This document shows, one piece after another, positions 8,907 to 17,143 of a DNA stretch of 64,000 nt; the first letter of the stretch is position 1, and each line of letters begins with the position of its first letter. This stretch comes from Nocardioides alkalitolerans (GTDB lineage Bacteria; Actinomycetota; Actinomycetes; Propionibacteriales; Nocardioidaceae). Below the pieces are notes generated by a model, which did no database searches, was not told where the DNA came from, and was given only the letters and a program-made list of their open reading frames with translations. The stretch lies in contig CP116227.1 in assembly GCA_038184435.1 (NCBI GenBank), positions 124,001-188,000 of the forward strand. The letters are read 5' to 3'. Both the position numbers and the translations under genes were made by a program.

Positions 8907-9865
8907 GCGCGGAGCCACTCGCCCTCTCCCCGGGCGAGCGGGCGGACTGGCTCCGCGCCACCACGGAGCGCCTCGGCGTGCCGGGCATCTTCGACGTCCA
9001 CACCCACTTCCTCCCGCCGCGCGTGACGGAGAAGGTGCGCGCCGTGTTCGCGTCGGCCGGCCCGCTCATCGGGCGGGAGTGGCCGATCCGGTACCTCAAC
9101 CCGGACGACGTCAACGTCGCCCTGCTCCGGTCCCTCGGCGTACGCCGCTTCACCGCCCTGCCCTACCCCCACCGGCCCGACATGGCGGAGTTCCTCAACG
9201 ACTGGGCGGCGGACTTCGCGCGCCGCACTCCCGAGGCCCTGCACTGCGGCACCTTCTTCCCCGAGCCGGGGGCGGGGGAGTACGTCGCGGCGCGCATCGC
9301 GAGCGGCGTGGAGGTCTTCAAGGTCCACGTGCAGGTGGGCGCCTTCGACGTGCGCGACGAGCACCTCGTGCCTGTCTGGGCCGCGCTCGAGGAGGCCGGC
9401 ACCCCGGTCGTCATCCACGCCGGCTCGGGCCCGGTGCCGACGGAGTTCACGGGACCGGGGCCCGTGGCCGAGGTGCTCGCCCGCTTCCCACGACTGACGC
9501 TGGTGATGGCCCACATGGGAGCGCCGGAGTACGACGAGTTCCTCGCCATGGCGGAGACCTACGAGCGGGTGCACCTCGACACGACGATGACCTTCACCCG
9601 GTTCTTCGCCGACACGACCGACCGGTTCGGCGAGGTGGCCGGGGTGTGCCGGCACGCCGGCGACTACCCCGACGAGCTCCTCGACCGGTTCGCGGCGGTG
9701 GGGGAGAAGGTGCTGTTCGGCTCCGACTTCCCGAACATCCCCTACGCGTTCGCGCACCAGGTCGAGGTGCTCGAGGCGCTCCGTCATCGCCACCCGGCGC
9801 TCGACGACGCCTGGCTCGCGGGCGTGCTGTGGCACAACGCGACGCGGTTGTTCGGTCAGGGCTGA
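8903..9865 (+). CDS. Amidohydrolase_2 family metal-dependent hydrolase
   Basis: A 320-aa TIM-barrel hydrolase. Metal-binding motifs are DVHTHF (residues 31-36), VIHAGSG, VMAHMG and FGSDFP near the C-terminus, the order seen in the ACMSD/decarboxylase-like amidohydrolase_2 family. The GTG start at 8903 overlaps the smpB stop (GTGA), so it is translationally coupled to smpB. Its stop overlaps the convergent small membrane gene by 10 bp. Substrate unknown; decarboxylase and hydrolase activity are both possible for this family. Confidence 0.8.
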   Translation: MSAEPLALSPGERADWLRATTERLGVPGIFDVHTHFLPPRVTEKVRAVFASAGPLIGREWPIRYLNPDDVNVALLRSLGVRRFTALPYPHRPDMAEFLNDWAADFARRTPEALHCGTFFPEPGAGEYVAARIASGVEVFKVHVQVGAFDVRDEHLVPVWAALEEAGTPVVIHAGSGPVPTEFTGPGPVAEVLARFPRLTLVMAHMGAPEYDEFLAMAETYERVHLDTTMTFTRFFADTTDRFGEVAGVCRHAGDYPDELLDRFAAVGEKVLFGSDFPNIPYAFAHQVEVLEALRHRHPALDDAWLAGVLWHNATRLFGQG

Positions 9866-10089
9866 CGCAGCCACCGCCCGAGCAACCGCGCGACGAGCGG
9901 CATCGTCACGAAGGTCGAGAGCGGCACCATGAGCAGGGTCAGCACCAACGTCTGCACCGGCAGCGCCTGGTTCCCGACGAGCGGTCGCAGGAGCCACAGC
10001 AGCAGCGTGATGAGCGGGTAGACCGCCAGCCAGCTGGCGACGGCCGTCTTCCACCGGCGCGGCGGACGCCGTTCGGGGCCTGCGTTCAT
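9856..10089 (-). CDS. Small two-helix membrane protein, last gene of the hydroxyquinol operon
   Basis: A 77-aa protein with a basic N-terminus (MNAGPERRPPRRWK) and two hydrophobic helices (about 16-37 and 43-66) ending in RLLGRWLRQP. The ATG overlaps the stop of the upstream amidohydrolase by 4 bp (10086-10089), so it belongs to the same translation-coupled operon. Similar short segments occur as the membrane part of actinobacterial hypothetical proteins. No function can be assigned; a role in uptake or in anchoring the pathway is speculation. Confidence 0.7.
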   Translation of the reverse strand: MNAGPERRPPRRWKTAVASWLAVYPLITLLLWLLRPLVGNQALPVQTLVLTLLMVPLSTFVTMPLVARLLGRWLRQP

Positions 10090-11408
10090 CCGGCGCGCGC
10101 CAGGAGGGCCGTGCGGGCCGCGGCCGTGCGCCGTACGAGGTCGGGCACGTCCACACCGACCAGCCGCCCTGCACGCTTGAGCACGCGGCCGTCCACCACG
10201 ACGGTGTCGACGTTCGAGGGCTGTCCGCAGAGCACCAGGAGGGCGGCCGGATCGGTCTCCTCGTGGAGGGGGAGCATGTTGAGGTCGTCGGTGCGCACGG
10301 TGACGAGGTCCGCCCGCTTGCCGGGGGTCAGCGAGCCGGCGGTGTCGTCGAGGCCCAGCACGCGGGCGCCGTTGACGGTGGCGATGGCCAGTGCCTCCCG
10401 CGGGTGCATGAGCGGGGTGCTCGGTCCGCCCGCCATGTCCTGCGCGACCACGTCCACGAACGACATGCCGGGGCGCTGCGCGACCCGGTTCACTCCGAGC
10501 AGCGACCGCATGGCGGCGAACGGGTCCGCCGCCGACTGGGCCGTGACGTCGACGGAGATGCCGATCCGATCGAGAGCGATCCCGGCCGCGAGCATCTCCG
10601 GCAGCGGGGGCATACCCGCACCGATGAGCGGGTCGGTCGCCGGACAGAGTGCGATGCCGACGCCCCGGGCACCGAGCAGGCCGAGCAGCTGCGGAGGGTC
10701 GCCGGCGCCGTGGGTGTAGACGACGTCCGGGCCGAGCAGGTCGAGGTGGGGGGAGAAGTCGGCGTGCGGCGCTATCGTGCGCAGCCCCAGCTCGCGTGCC
10801 GCGGCGACGCTCCGCGCGAACCCGGGGGCGTGGTGGACGACGGCCCCCACGCTCAGGCGCCCCTCGCCGAGCTCGTCCGCCCGGGCGACGGCCGCGCCGA
10901 GCTCCTCGGCGGTGAGCGCGTGCCCCTGGCCGGGCGGCCCGTCGCCGTGGCCGAGGCGGCCCCGGATCCCCGTCTCGGCGAGCGCGGCGAGCTCCGCCTC
11001 GGTGTCGGCCGGGCCGCTGAGGCCGTTGGCCCAGTCGTGCACCGTCGTGAAGCCGGCGTTGATCGCCTCGGTGGCGGCGTGGCGCACCGCGACGTGGTGG
11101 TCCTCGGGCGTGAAGGCGCGGGCCAGGCGGTGCAGGCCGAAGTAGCCGACCGCGTCGTGGGACAGCCCCCGCCACAGCGTGTTCCACATGTGCCAGTGGG
11201 TGTCGACGAAGCCCGGCACCACCACCTGGCCGCGGACGTCGATCCGCTCCGCGCCTGGGGCCTCCAGGTCGTTCCCCACCGCGACGATGACGCCGTCGCG
11301 GACGTGCACGTCGCCGCCGGGCAGGTCGCCGAGCGCCGCGTCCATGGTGAGGACGTGGCCGCCCGTGACGACGTACTCCCGGGCGGTGCCCGGCTCCTGC
11401 GTCGTCAC
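10086..11408 (-). CDS. AtzB/TrzN/guanine-deaminase-like amidohydrolase
   Basis: A 440-aa amidohydrolase_1 protein. An N-terminal composite domain (VVTGGHVLTMD) leads to the metal motif DTHWHMWNTLWRGL, then PHADFSPH, VYTHGA and the Asp in ISVDVTAQ. The C-terminal GKRADLVTV closes the composite domain. Family members deaminate or hydrolyse aminated or halogenated N-heterocycles. The GTG start overlaps the dioxygenase stop by 4 bp, and the gene is fourth in the hydroxyquinol operon. This suggests it removes an amino, chloro or amide group from the substrate or an intermediate, which is inference. Confidence 0.8.
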   Translation of the reverse strand: MTTQEPGTAREYVVTGGHVLTMDAALGDLPGGDVHVRDGVIVAVGNDLEAPGAERIDVRGQVVVPGFVDTHWHMWNTLWRGLSHDAVGYFGLHRLARAFTPEDHHVAVRHAATEAINAGFTTVHDWANGLSGPADTEAELAALAETGIRGRLGHGDGPPGQGHALTAEELGAAVARADELGEGRLSVGAVVHHAPGFARSVAAARELGLRTIAPHADFSPHLDLLGPDVVYTHGAGDPPQLLGLLGARGVGIALCPATDPLIGAGMPPLPEMLAAGIALDRIGISVDVTAQSAADPFAAMRSLLGVNRVAQRPGMSFVDVVAQDMAGGPSTPLMHPREALAIATVNGARVLGLDDTAGSLTPGKRADLVTVRTDDLNMLPLHEETDPAALLVLCGQPSNVDTVVVDGRVLKRAGRLVGVDVPDLVRRTAAARTALLARAG

Positions 11409-12301
11409 CGCGCTTCCTCCCGCGCCGGAGCCAGCACGACGTCGAAGCGCGTCCGCGCCCACGCGCCCTCGACGGCGCGCCCGTCCGGCGTCGGCGTGCC
11501 CGCCGGCTGCTCGGCGAACTGCTTGACCAGGGAGTCCTTGACGCCGAACACGCTGTCGCTCGCGAGCAGCTTGTCGCCCTCCACGAAGATGTGGGTGACC
11601 AGCTGGCGGTGCCCCGGTGCGCGCACCAGGAAGTGCAGGTGGGAGGCCCGCATCGGTGAGCGGCCCGTCGCGGCGAGCAGGCGGCCGACGGGACCGTCGT
11701 GGGGGATCGGGTACGGCGTGGGGGTGATCCCCCAGAACCGGAACGCCCCGTCGGCGTCCGTGTGCAGGTGGGCCCGCGCGGACGTGCGGCCGTCGGCGTA
11801 CTGCACGTCGTAGAAGCCGTCCTCGTCCGCCTCCCAGACCTCGACGAGCGCGCCCGCCAGCGGAGTCCCGTCCGTGCTGGTGACGGTGCCCTCGACCCAG
11901 CAGGGCTGCCCGGTCGCGCCGAACGACATGTCGCCGCCCAGCTCGATCTCGGGGGAGCCCTCGACGAAGAACGGACCCCACACGGTGGCCTCGGTGGCGT
12001 CGCCCTCGGCCTCGTTGTTGATCGCGATGGTCTGCATCGAGGCGCCGAGCACGTCGGAGAGCAGGATGAACTCCTGCCGCTTGTCGTCGGTGATGTGGCC
12101 GACGGCCGTCAGGAAGTCGATGGCCGCCCCCCACTCGTCCTCGGTGAGTCGCACCTCCCGCACGAACGCGTGGAGGTGGCGGGTGAGGGCCTGCATCAGC
12201 GTCCGCAGCCGGTCGTCCTCGCAGCCGTCGAACGACGCGGCCACGCGGGCGACGAGCTCCTCCTCGCGCGCGGTCTGCTCGGGGCTGGTCTCGGGGGTCA
12301 T
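11405..12301 (-). CDS. Hydroxyquinol 1,2-dioxygenase (intradiol ring cleavage)
   Basis: 298 aa. An N-terminal intradiol helical dimerisation domain (residues 1 to about 100; DDRLRTLMQALTRHLHAFVREV) precedes the catalytic beta-sandwich. Likely Fe(III) ligands are visible: Tyr in GFYDVQY, Tyr in TPTPYPIPHDG, His in SHLHFLV and His in RQLVTHIF. It should open hydroxyquinol or a related catechol to maleylacetate. The immediate neighbour, maleylacetate reductase, favours hydroxyquinol over catechol. The ATG overlaps the reductase stop by 4 bp. Confidence 0.88.
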   Translation of the reverse strand: MTPETSPEQTAREEELVARVAASFDGCEDDRLRTLMQALTRHLHAFVREVRLTEDEWGAAIDFLTAVGHITDDKRQEFILLSDVLGASMQTIAINNEAEGDATEATVWGPFFVEGSPEIELGGDMSFGATGQPCWVEGTVTSTDGTPLAGALVEVWEADEDGFYDVQYADGRTSARAHLHTDADGAFRFWGITPTPYPIPHDGPVGRLLAATGRSPMRASHLHFLVRAPGHRQLVTHIFVEGDKLLASDSVFGVKDSLVKQFAEQPAGTPTPDGRAVEGAWARTRFDVVLAPAREEAR

Positions 12302-13347
12302 GCTGGCTCCTCTCCGGCCCACGCCGCTCGGAGCAGCGCCGTGAGGTTCTCGGTGGTGACGGGGGTGGGGTTGTTCGCGGGGATCGCGGCCAGGACGGCC
12401 GGCACGGCGGCAGCGATGCCGTCCTCGGGCATGCCGTGGTCGCGCAAAGCGACGGGGGCGTTGACGGCTGCGCGCAGGGACGCGAGCCCCGCGACCGCGC
12501 TCGGCGCGTCGAACGCCGCGGCGATCCGCCGCTCGGCCCCGGGGGCGTGCGGGGCGTTGAACGCCAGGACGTGCGGCAGGACGACGGCGTGGGTCTGCGC
12601 GTGGGGCAGGTCGAACATGCCGCCGAGGACGTGGCAGATCTTGTGGTGCATCCCCGAGCCGGCGCTCGCGAAGGAGACGGCGGCCAGGTACGCGCCGTAC
12701 AGGGTCTGCTCGACGCCTCCCTCCTCGCCGCAGGCGACGGCCGGCAGCCCGGCCGCCAGCCCCCGGATGCTCTCGCCGGCGAGGGCCTGGTCGATCGGGT
12801 CGACCCGGGGGCCCCACATCGCGTCGACGCAGTGGGCGAGCGCGTTCAGCCCGGAGGCCACCGCCAGCGCGGCGGGCAGCGAGGCGAGGAGCGCCGCGTC
12901 GTAGACCACCGAGCGCGGGAGCACCCGGCGGTCGACCCCGGTCGTCTTGGTGCCGTCCTCCGTGAGGCCCCAGACGTCGGTGGCCTCCGACCCGGCGTAC
13001 GTCGTGGGCACGGCGACGAGGGGGAGCCCGGTCGTGAGCGCCACGGCCTTCCCGAGCCCGGTGGTCGAGCCCCCGCCGACCGTGACGACCACGTCGACGT
13101 CGGCCGCGGCCGCCGCCTGCCGGGCGCGCTCGGCGACCGGGACCGGCACGTGCATGACGACCTCGTCGTGGCGCAGGACGACGGGGAGCCCGGCCGCGAC
13201 GGGATCGGCGAGCGCGGCCTCGCGCTCGGAGGCGACGACCATGATGCGCCGGCCGTCCAGGGCGCCGACCTCGGCCGCCACCGCGTCGGCGGCACCACCG
13301 GGGGCGAAGACGACCCGTTGCGGCAGCGTCTCGTGGGTGAACCTCAT
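12298..13347 (-). CDS. Maleylacetate reductase
   Basis: A 349-aa iron-containing ADH-family protein. The nucleotide-binding motif VGGGSTTGLGK covers residues 90-100. The metal region SGMHHKICHVLGG (231-243) and DLPHAQTHAVVLP (246-258) matches maleylacetate reductases, and length is normal. It reduces maleylacetate to 3-oxoadipate, the step after hydroxyquinol cleavage. Both ends overlap neighbours by 4 bp (ATGA), showing tight coupling with the hydroxylase and dioxygenase. Confidence 0.9.
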   Translation of the reverse strand: MRFTHETLPQRVVFAPGGAADAVAAEVGALDGRRIMVVASEREAALADPVAAGLPVVLRHDEVVMHVPVPVAERARQAAAAADVDVVVTVGGGSTTGLGKAVALTTGLPLVAVPTTYAGSEATDVWGLTEDGTKTTGVDRRVLPRSVVYDAALLASLPAALAVASGLNALAHCVDAMWGPRVDPIDQALAGESIRGLAAGLPAVACGEEGGVEQTLYGAYLAAVSFASAGSGMHHKICHVLGGMFDLPHAQTHAVVLPHVLAFNAPHAPGAERRIAAAFDAPSAVAGLASLRAAVNAPVALRDHGMPEDGIAAAVPAVLAAIPANNPTPVTTENLTALLRAAWAGEEPA

Positions 13348-15131
13348 GCGCGCCCCAGCAGGGTCGCGACCGCGTCGCGGAGGGTGGCCGCCGGGTCGTC
13401 GGGGAGGGTCGGGGCACGCCAGGCGACGTGCTTGTCGGGACGCACCAGGATCGCCCCGGACTCCTCGACCTCGCGCAGCTTGGCCCAGTCGAAATAGAGG
13501 TCCTCCACCTCCCGGCCCGGTCCGATCACCACGGTCGCGAGCGGCACGCCCAGCTCGGCGGCGACCGCGGCGGCCGCGTCGGCCCACGCCTCGCCGGTGA
13601 TGCCCGTCAGCAGGGTCCAGCGCGTGTAGGGGGCGAGGTCCATGAGGGCGTGCTTCGTGACGTTGTCGCCGACCCAGGCGTGCGGCAGGTGGGCGCCCGG
13701 CGAGGTCGACATGACGTGGTAGAGGTCCTCGTCGCGGCTCGGCGCGGGCCGGGTGCCGTCGGAGAGGATCGCGCCCGACGCGTAGAACTGCCCGAGCTCC
13801 ACCCCGTGGGCGTTGAACTCGTAGTTCTTCGTCTCCATCGCCCGCACGAGCGCGGCGCGCTTCGCGGCGCCCTCCGGCGTCGCCGCCTTCCGCTCCTCGA
13901 GCGCCGCCGCCATCGCGTCCCCCTCGAGCCCCACGACGCCGAGGGCCTCGAAGAGGTCGCCGAACTCGCGGGCGGAGCGGTTGGCGCGCGTCACGATGCG
14001 CTGCGCCACCGGGGCCCGCTCGGCCTCGTAGGAGTCGAGGAGCGAGGGCGAGGCGTACCCCTGCAGCACGGCCGCCAGCTTCCACGCCAGGTTGTAGGCG
14101 TCCTGGACGGACGTGTTGGAGCCGAGGCCGTTCGACGGCGGGTGCCGGTGGATCGCGTCGCCCGCGGCGAAGACGCGGCCCTGCTGGAGGGTGGTCGCAT
14201 ACATCTCGTTGACGCCCCAGAGCGAGAACCCGGTGATCTCGGGCTCGAGGTCGGGCATGCCCAGCAGGTCCCGCACGATGCCCTTCGCCATCTCCTCGTC
14301 GAGCTCGGGCGGCGGGCCGGCGATGTCGTAGCCCCACACGATCAGCCACTCGTCCCACGGGCGCACCATGCGCACGAGGCCGGTGCCGATGCCGCCGACG
14401 TTCGAGCCGGGCTGGATCACCCAGTAGAGGACCGACGGGCGGTGGTCGACGAGGGCGGCGATGTCGGCCTTGAAGGTGATGTTCATCGAGCCGGCGATGT
14501 CCATGGCGCCCTCGTAGGCGAGTCCGATGTCGGCGGCCACCTTCGAGCGCGCGCCGTCCGCGCCGATGACGTACTTCGCGCGGACCTGGTAGTCGTGCCC
14601 CGTCAGCCGGTCCCGCACGTCGACGGTGACCCCGTCGTCGTCCTGGACGAGACCGAGGTACTCGCTCGAGAACCGGACGTGCGCTCCCCGCACGGCCGCG
14701 TTCCGCACGAGGATCGGCTCGAGGTAGGTCTGCGGGATGTCGACGGTCAGGCACGGCGAGGCGAGCCGGTAGTCGGCCTCCCGGTCGGGCCGCGTGCCCC
14801 ACGTGTGGATGCGTCCGATCTCCTCCCCGGCGATGCTCGTGCAGAACACGGTGTCGCCGACGAGCTCGTGCGGCGTCGCGTCGGCGAGCACCTGGTCCTC
14901 GATGCCGAGGTCGCGGAAGATCTCCATCGCGCGCTGGTTCGTGATGTGCGCGCGGGGCGTGTTGGCGGTCCAGCGGTACTTCGTGATCATCGTCGTCGCC
15001 ACGCCCAGCTCGGCGAGGCAGAGCGCGGCGGCCGCCCCGGCGGGGCCCGACCCCACGACGAGCACGTCGGTCTCCACGACCGACCCCCGGGGCACCTCGG
15101 TCTCCTGGAGACCGTCGTCGAACACGGGCAT
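13344..15131 (-). CDS. TfdB-like FAD-dependent aromatic hydroxylase
   Basis: A 595-aa group A flavin monooxygenase. It has an N-terminal GxGxxG (GSGPAG, residues 27-32), a mid-protein DG motif (GADGARS) and the GD motif GDAIHRHPPSNGLGSNTS, which closely matches 2,4-dichlorophenol 6-monooxygenases and other phenol hydroxylases. A C-terminal thioredoxin-like domain follows. It probably hydroxylates a phenolic or resorcinolic substrate to give hydroxyquinol. The ATG at 15131 follows GGAAGG and is the first gene of the five-gene operon. The exact substrate cannot be read from the sequence. Confidence 0.87.
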   Translation of the reverse strand: MPVFDDGLQETEVPRGSVVETDVLVVGSGPAGAAAALCLAELGVATTMITKYRWTANTPRAHITNQRAMEIFRDLGIEDQVLADATPHELVGDTVFCTSIAGEEIGRIHTWGTRPDREADYRLASPCLTVDIPQTYLEPILVRNAAVRGAHVRFSSEYLGLVQDDDGVTVDVRDRLTGHDYQVRAKYVIGADGARSKVAADIGLAYEGAMDIAGSMNITFKADIAALVDHRPSVLYWVIQPGSNVGGIGTGLVRMVRPWDEWLIVWGYDIAGPPPELDEEMAKGIVRDLLGMPDLEPEITGFSLWGVNEMYATTLQQGRVFAAGDAIHRHPPSNGLGSNTSVQDAYNLAWKLAAVLQGYASPSLLDSYEAERAPVAQRIVTRANRSAREFGDLFEALGVVGLEGDAMAAALEERKAATPEGAAKRAALVRAMETKNYEFNAHGVELGQFYASGAILSDGTRPAPSRDEDLYHVMSTSPGAHLPHAWVGDNVTKHALMDLAPYTRWTLLTGITGEAWADAAAAVAAELGVPLATVVIGPGREVEDLYFDWAKLREVEESGAILVRPDKHVAWRAPTLPDDPAATLRDAVATLLGRA

Positions 15132-15282
15132 GTGCGCTTCCTTCCTGTCCGGCCTGCACGGCGTGCCGCGAGTCTCGATCGCGGGCGTCGGCCCCGGAAG
15201 GCTCCGGCCCGGAGATGGCGGAAATGCGTATGTCGCCCGTCACACCGCGGTGTGCCACCATGCCGAGGGCGAGGAGGTGCCG

Positions 15283-16266
15283 GTGGCGGGCCAAGCGGTG
15301 GACCAGGCGGTGGACCAGGCGGGTGCGGGACCGGCCCGTCCGCGCGCCTTCGAGGTGCGGCAGCAGGTCGACGCCTGGGAGCGGCACAACGGCGAGACCC
15401 TCCTCGGCCTGCGGTGCGCGGTGCGCGACCGGAGCGCGTTCACGGCGCGCGAGGTCAACCTGCAGCTCGACGACGTCCACCTCGCCCACGTGCGGGCGAC
15501 GCCCCACCGGGTCGTGCGCGACGGTGCGCTGATCGCGGACCGCCCGGTCGACGCGGTCGTCGTGTACGCCGCGCTGCGGGGCGAGGCGGTGCTGGAGCTC
15601 GCGGGGGTGCGCCGCGTGATGCGCCCCGGGCAGCTCGTCGTCTGCGACGCCGACCGTCCCTTCGCGCGGGGCTTCGCGCACGGCGTGGAGGAGCTCGCCG
15701 TGAGGGTCCCGGTCGCCGCGCTCGAGGCCCGGACGGGCGGCCTGCGCCTGGGGACGCCCGTCGTGGTGGACGCCCGCGGGCCGGGCGACGACCCCGTCGC
15801 GCGGGCGTTGGTGCGTGCCGTGGGACGGGCGGTCGACGCGCCGGTACCGGTGCCGGCCGACGAGGAAGCGCTGCTCGACCTGGTCGCCGTGCTGGCGAGC
15901 GCGGGACGCGCGGCGTCACCGGTGGCCCACCGCGCGGCGGCGCGGGCCTGGATCGACGACCACCTCGCCGACCCCACGCTCTCCGCCACGGCCGTCGCGG
16001 CCGGGGCCGGCGTCTCGGAGCGCACCCTGTCGCGCCTCTTCGCCGAGAGCGGCACCAGCGTGCCGCGCTACGTGCTCGCCCGCCGGCTCGCCCGGGCGCA
16101 CGCCCTGCTCCGCCACCCCGACCTCGCCGGGGTGCGCGTCGCCGACATCGCGGCCCGCTGCGGCTTCACGTCGGTGCCCCACTTCAGCCAGGCCTTCCGC
16201 ACGCGGTACGGCGCGACCCCCGGCCAGGTGCGGCACGAGCCGGAGGCGACGGAGCGCCCGGCGTGA
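15283..16266 (+). CDS. AraC-family transcriptional activator of the catabolic locus
   Basis: 327 aa. An N-terminal AraC-binding-2-like sensor domain (about 20-200) is followed by a C-terminal double HTH (about 215-315; DPTLSATAVAAGAGVSERTLSRLF, then VADIAARCGFTSVPHFSQAFRTRYGATPGQ). The GTG at 15283 was chosen because AGGAGG (15272-15277) lies 5 bases upstream. It diverges from the hydroxylase operon across 151 bp and is followed after 52 bp by the tauABC-like importer. It is therefore the likely regulator of both, responding to the aromatic substrate. Confidence 0.87.
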   Translation: MAGQAVDQAVDQAGAGPARPRAFEVRQQVDAWERHNGETLLGLRCAVRDRSAFTAREVNLQLDDVHLAHVRATPHRVVRDGALIADRPVDAVVVYAALRGEAVLELAGVRRVMRPGQLVVCDADRPFARGFAHGVEELAVRVPVAALEARTGGLRLGTPVVVDARGPGDDPVARALVRAVGRAVDAPVPVPADEEALLDLVAVLASAGRAASPVAHRAAARAWIDDHLADPTLSATAVAAGAGVSERTLSRLFAESGTSVPRYVLARRLARAHALLRHPDLAGVRVADIAARCGFTSVPHFSQAFRTRYGATPGQVRHEPEATERPA

Positions 16267-16304
16267 TTTCGTGAGACGCGTCCGCACAAAGTAGAGCGAG
16301 ACAC

Positions 16305-16323
16305 TAAGTTCACTCGATGTGAA
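16305..16323 (+). promoter_or_regulatory. TAAGTT -10 box and TTCAC-N5-GTGAA inverted repeat over the permease start
   Basis: TAAGTT (16305-16310) lies 8 bases before the GTG start at 16319, so the transcript is probably leaderless. A perfect inverted repeat TTCAC-TCGAT-GTGAA (16309-16323) overlaps both the -10 box and the start codon. It is well placed to act as an operator that blocks transcription of the importer. Confidence 0.45.
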
Positions 16324-17140
16324 TCGAGCCAGGTCCCTCGTCCGCGGCGCGCTGCCCCACGTCTTCGTGCTCGGGCTGCTGCTCGCCGCGTGGACCGCCG
16401 TGGCCGCCTCCGGCGTCGTGTCGCCGGCCTACCTGACGCCGTCGCCGCTCGAGGTGTGGGACGCGTTCGTGCGGGCGAACACCTACCACCCGGTGGGCGG
16501 GGGCGTGGACCGCGTCGTGCGCGGCGAGGAGAACTACTTCCTCTGGGAGCACCTCGTCGTCAGCCTGCGCCGCATCGGGCTCAGCCTCGCGATCGCGCTC
16601 GTGATCGGCGTACCGCTCGGGCTGGCGATGGGCTACTTCCGCGGCTTCGGGCGGCTGGTCGGGCCGTACGTCGACTTCCTGCGCTCCATCCCGCCGCTGG
16701 CCTACATCGGCTTCCTCATCGCGTGGTTCGGGTTCTACGACACCTCGAAGATCTGGCTGCTCGTGCTCGCGGCCTTCCCGCCGATCGCCCTCGCGACCCT
16801 CAACGGGGTGCGCGGCGTGCGGGAGGACCACGTCAACGCGGCGCTCTCGCTGGGCGCCACGCGCCGGCAGACCCTGCTGTTCGTGCTCGGTCCCGCGACC
16901 CTGCCCGACATCATCTCGGGCCTCCGCGTCGCCGTCGGGTTCGCCTGGACGACGGTCGTCGCGGCGGAGCTCGTCAACGGCCTGCCGGGCATCGGCGGCC
17001 TCGCCTACCTCTCGGGAACCCAGAACAAGATCGCCCTGTCGATCGCCTGCATCCTCGTCATCGGCCTCACCGCTGTGGCCCTCGACGTCATCCTCCGCAC
17101 CCTCGAGAAGAAGCTCGCCCCGTGGCGAGGAAAGGCCTGA
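16319..17140 (+). CDS. TauC/SsuC-like ABC transporter permease
   Basis: A 273-aa permease with about six membrane helices and the conserved EAA loop (AALSLGATRRQTLLFVLGPATLPDIISGLRVA begins near residue 178). It resembles permeases for taurine, aliphatic sulfonates and nitrate. It forms one operon with the binding protein 3 bp downstream and the ATPase at 18204, next to the AraC gene, so it probably imports the substrate of the hydroxyquinol pathway. The GTG start overlaps an inverted repeat. Confidence 0.9.
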   Translation: MNRARSLVRGALPHVFVLGLLLAAWTAVAASGVVSPAYLTPSPLEVWDAFVRANTYHPVGGGVDRVVRGEENYFLWEHLVVSLRRIGLSLAIALVIGVPLGLAMGYFRGFGRLVGPYVDFLRSIPPLAYIGFLIAWFGFYDTSKIWLLVLAAFPPIALATLNGVRGVREDHVNAALSLGATRRQTLLFVLGPATLPDIISGLRVAVGFAWTTVVAAELVNGLPGIGGLAYLSGTQNKIALSIACILVIGLTAVALDVILRTLEKKLAPWRGKA

Positions 17141-17143
17141 CCC

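Noticed and set aside
13428..16274. 948-codon plus-strand frame opposite the FAD hydroxylase
   Set aside because: Runs through the opposite strand of a well-defined gene and part of the AraC gene in the wrong frame; composition is Arg/Gly/Val low complexity.
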